Shown here piece by piece: positions 62,005 to 64,000 of a stretch of DNA of 64,000 nt. The notes beneath the pieces are model-generated. The model did not search any database, had not been told where the DNA came from, and saw nothing but the letters and a program-made list of their open reading frames with translations. This stretch comes from Dioscorea cayenensis subsp. rotundata (lineage: Eukaryota; Streptophyta; Magnoliopsida; Dioscoreales; Dioscoreaceae). The translations under genes and the position numbers were made by a program. Numbering within the stretch: the stretch's first letter is position 1; each line of letters starts with the position of its first letter. Location of the stretch: positions 62,001-126,000 of the forward strand of contig NC_052492.1 of NCBI RefSeq assembly GCF_009730915.1, read 5' to 3'.

Positions 62005-62266
62005 TTAAGAGAAAAAAACAAACAAAATCCATACATCTGCATCCTCAATTCGCTTACTCTTGCGAGCATTTTGCTCATGCTTCACTGTGCCTGTTGTCGG
62101 AGAGCAAATTTTATTGGCCAAATTATGTTCACCATCTTGTGAACTGCAATGATCAACTAAGTCAGAATACTGAACATCTGCCCTGTAAGAGGTTCCCAGT
62201 GGAGAGGAAACAACCTGCCTTACACAAGAAACATTTGTTATTAACATAAATTCAGCCATAGACCGG
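61798..62266. repeat. Direct repeat of a coding fragment (64 and 62 bp)
   Basis: 61798-61861 and 62205-62266 are nearly identical. They share 'acacaagaaacatttgttat' and 'attcagccatagaccgg', and differ by about two small indels and one substitution. The right copy lies inside the minus-strand ORF (SMAEFMLITNVSCVRQ). The left copy is out of context and out of frame. Confidence 0.85.
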
Positions 62267-62526
62267 TTGTTTTTCATAGCATCAATATATCTATCCGTCT
62301 CAGCTCGACGCATATCTATATATTGTTCTAAGAATGACTCTTGAACATTTTTTCGCTTTCGGTCCTTTTTCCTTCTTTGCACTTCATCCCCTAACCTTTG
62401 TCGGCTTGCACTGCATGAGTTTTGGGGTTGTGAAATATTTGGTTGACTGCATGGAGGCTCCACTTGTGTGAAATCATGATCCTCTATCTCTATTTCGGGT
62501 GTAGACAATGATTGGATGGGTATCAT
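62005..62526 (-). CDS. Possible C-terminal part of a Myb/SANT-like or transposon-associated protein (partial)
   Basis: A 173-codon frame on the minus strand with a basic stretch RRKKDRKRKNVQ, then FLEQYIDMRRAETDRYIDAM and polar, low-complexity sequence. A basic patch followed by a charged helix is typical of the C-termini of plant Myb/SANT-like proteins, many of them captured by Harbinger-type transposons, but no diagnostic domain is visible. Upstream sequence on this strand is cut by the gap at 62741-63740, so an N-terminal exon could be missing. The repeated fragment at 61798-61861 suggests a rearranged or multi-copy sequence. A decayed element is as likely as a gene. Confidence 0.35.
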   Translation of the reverse strand: MIPIQSLSTPEIEIEDHDFTQVEPPCSQPNISQPQNSCSASRQRLGDEVQRRKKDRKRKNVQESFLEQYIDMRRAETDRYIDAMKNNRSMAEFMLITNVSCVRQVVSSPLGTSYRADVQYSDLVDHCSSQDGEHNLANKICSPTTGTVKHEQNARKSKRIEDADVWILFVFFS

Positions 62527-62740
62527 TTGGAGCCGGAATGCTTGGAGATGGAGTGTCCCCTTGACATATTTGCATAATAATCTACATCACGAGAGCGTCT
62601 TCCTTCTGCATATCTCCCTGTGTAAATGTACAAATTATTAGAAAACGTATGAAGAAATTTTTAAAGCAAACATTAGTAAATAAACTTTTTTACCCTCAGT
62701 AGATTTGGAGAAGCAAGGAAATCATACCGAGGCCCTGGAG
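62527..62740. other. Sequence upstream of the minus-strand ORF, up to the third gap
   Basis: May include an intron or leader of the minus-strand frame. The last 20 bases before the gap become GC-richer (gaggccctggag). No feature can be supported. Confidence 0.4.
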
Positions 62741-63740
62741 NNNNNNNNNNNNNNNNNNNNNNNNNNNNNNNNNNNNNNNNNNNNNNNNNNNNNNNNNNNN
62801 NNNNNNNNNNNNNNNNNNNNNNNNNNNNNNNNNNNNNNNNNNNNNNNNNNNNNNNNNNNNNNNNNNNNNNNNNNNNNNNNNNNNNNNNNNNNNNNNNNNN
62901 NNNNNNNNNNNNNNNNNNNNNNNNNNNNNNNNNNNNNNNNNNNNNNNNNNNNNNNNNNNNNNNNNNNNNNNNNNNNNNNNNNNNNNNNNNNNNNNNNNNN
63001 NNNNNNNNNNNNNNNNNNNNNNNNNNNNNNNNNNNNNNNNNNNNNNNNNNNNNNNNNNNNNNNNNNNNNNNNNNNNNNNNNNNNNNNNNNNNNNNNNNNN
63101 NNNNNNNNNNNNNNNNNNNNNNNNNNNNNNNNNNNNNNNNNNNNNNNNNNNNNNNNNNNNNNNNNNNNNNNNNNNNNNNNNNNNNNNNNNNNNNNNNNNN
63201 NNNNNNNNNNNNNNNNNNNNNNNNNNNNNNNNNNNNNNNNNNNNNNNNNNNNNNNNNNNNNNNNNNNNNNNNNNNNNNNNNNNNNNNNNNNNNNNNNNNN
63301 NNNNNNNNNNNNNNNNNNNNNNNNNNNNNNNNNNNNNNNNNNNNNNNNNNNNNNNNNNNNNNNNNNNNNNNNNNNNNNNNNNNNNNNNNNNNNNNNNNNN
63401 NNNNNNNNNNNNNNNNNNNNNNNNNNNNNNNNNNNNNNNNNNNNNNNNNNNNNNNNNNNNNNNNNNNNNNNNNNNNNNNNNNNNNNNNNNNNNNNNNNNN
63501 NNNNNNNNNNNNNNNNNNNNNNNNNNNNNNNNNNNNNNNNNNNNNNNNNNNNNNNNNNNNNNNNNNNNNNNNNNNNNNNNNNNNNNNNNNNNNNNNNNNN
63601 NNNNNNNNNNNNNNNNNNNNNNNNNNNNNNNNNNNNNNNNNNNNNNNNNNNNNNNNNNNNNNNNNNNNNNNNNNNNNNNNNNNNNNNNNNNNNNNNNNNN
63701 NNNNNNNNNNNNNNNNNNNNNNNNNNNNNNNNNNNNNNNN
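62741..63740. other. Assembly gap, 1,000 N
   Basis: Exactly 1,000 undetermined bases (placeholder). Confidence 0.99.
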
Positions 63741-64000
63741 CGGGTCCCAAGAGGGTGAGGACGCTGTGACACCCTCGCTCACAGACGCCTCTCGAGGGTT
63801 GGCGCATCGCCCTACCTCAAAAATGAATACATGATGGTTCCAACAAATTCTGAGTACCTGATTATCTGCGAACAAAGAAGAAAACATATATTGATCTACT
63901 TTTGGTAATGAATCAATGATTTATCTATTTTTTTTTAAATATATATATATCAAGAGAATAATAAATAAAAAAATAAAGTAAATATTACTTCCATTTTCAT
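63741..64000. other. Right window edge: short GC-rich segment, then AT-rich DNA
   Basis: 63741-63820 is unusually GC-rich for this window and contains an inverted pair, gagggtg (63752-63758) against caccctc (63770-63776). It looks like the end of a repeat hidden in the gap, but the family cannot be named. 63821-64000 returns to AT-rich, non-coding sequence. Confidence 0.45.

Noticed and set aside
58362..63887. Very long open frames across the N runs
   Set aside because: They exist only because undetermined bases contain no stop codons.
1..64000. CRISPR arrays, operons or a bacterial-type system
   Set aside because: No regularly spaced repeats and no prokaryotic gene organisation; all genes are split plant nuclear genes or plant repeats.

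Overview
The window is nuclear DNA of a flowering plant. The evidence is split genes with GT-AG introns, AT-rich intergenic DNA, a chloroplast-targeted photosystem I gene, plant-specific forms of GCN1, TH2 and CLASP, a plant L1-type LINE, and plant MITEs and SINEs. A non-grass monocot such as yam would fit the gene style, but that is a weak guess and the species cannot be fixed from what is here.

Layout. 1-4.4 kb holds a decayed, 5'-truncated LINE on the minus strand, then AT-rich DNA with a duplicated 0.2 kb block. 4.45-26.2 kb is a complete 60-exon GCN1/ILITYHIA gene (+), encoding about 2,622 aa of HEAT repeats. 27.2-31.6 kb is a complete six-exon TH2 gene (+), a TenA-HAD thiamin monophosphate phosphatase. 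31.6-34.9 kb is intergenic, with one clear tRNA-derived SINE and one likely older one. 34.97-36.48 kb is a UDP-glycosyltransferase (-) that is complete in content but broken by two single-base frameshifts. 36.5-41.0 kb is AT-rich, with palindromic repeats and a 618-bp hAT-type MITE that has TIRs and an 8-bp target duplication. 41.0-45.9 kb is a 15-exon F-box-like/RNI-LRR gene (+) with one apparent single-base frameshift and a Stowaway MITE in an intron. 48.5-58.05 kb is a complete 21-exon CLASP gene (+), about 1,431 aa. After 58.39 kb the assembly is fragmentary: three runs of exactly 1,000 N separate two small islands. One island carries the last two exons of PSAE (photosystem I subunit IV). 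The other carries a fragment that may be a Myb/SANT-like transposon-associated protein.

How the genes relate. They do not form a pathway. GCN1 (with GCN2, eIF2alpha phosphorylation under stress), TH2 (thiamin diphosphate supply), CLASP (cortical microtubules), PSAE (photosynthesis) and the LRR gene look like single-copy housekeeping loci. The UGT looks like an accessory-metabolism gene. Four of them share a telo-box-like AACCCTA motif just upstream of the start codon.

I found no novel multi-gene system. The items most worth checking are the three single-base frameshifts in two genes (none were met in about 14 kb of CDS in the three intact genes), the orphan PSAE island, the well-bounded mobile elements, two GC-AG introns, and a telomere-like tandem repeat touching the UGT stop codon. 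Exon coordinates were read by hand from splice signals, reading-frame continuity and remembered homologous proteins. No alignment was run.
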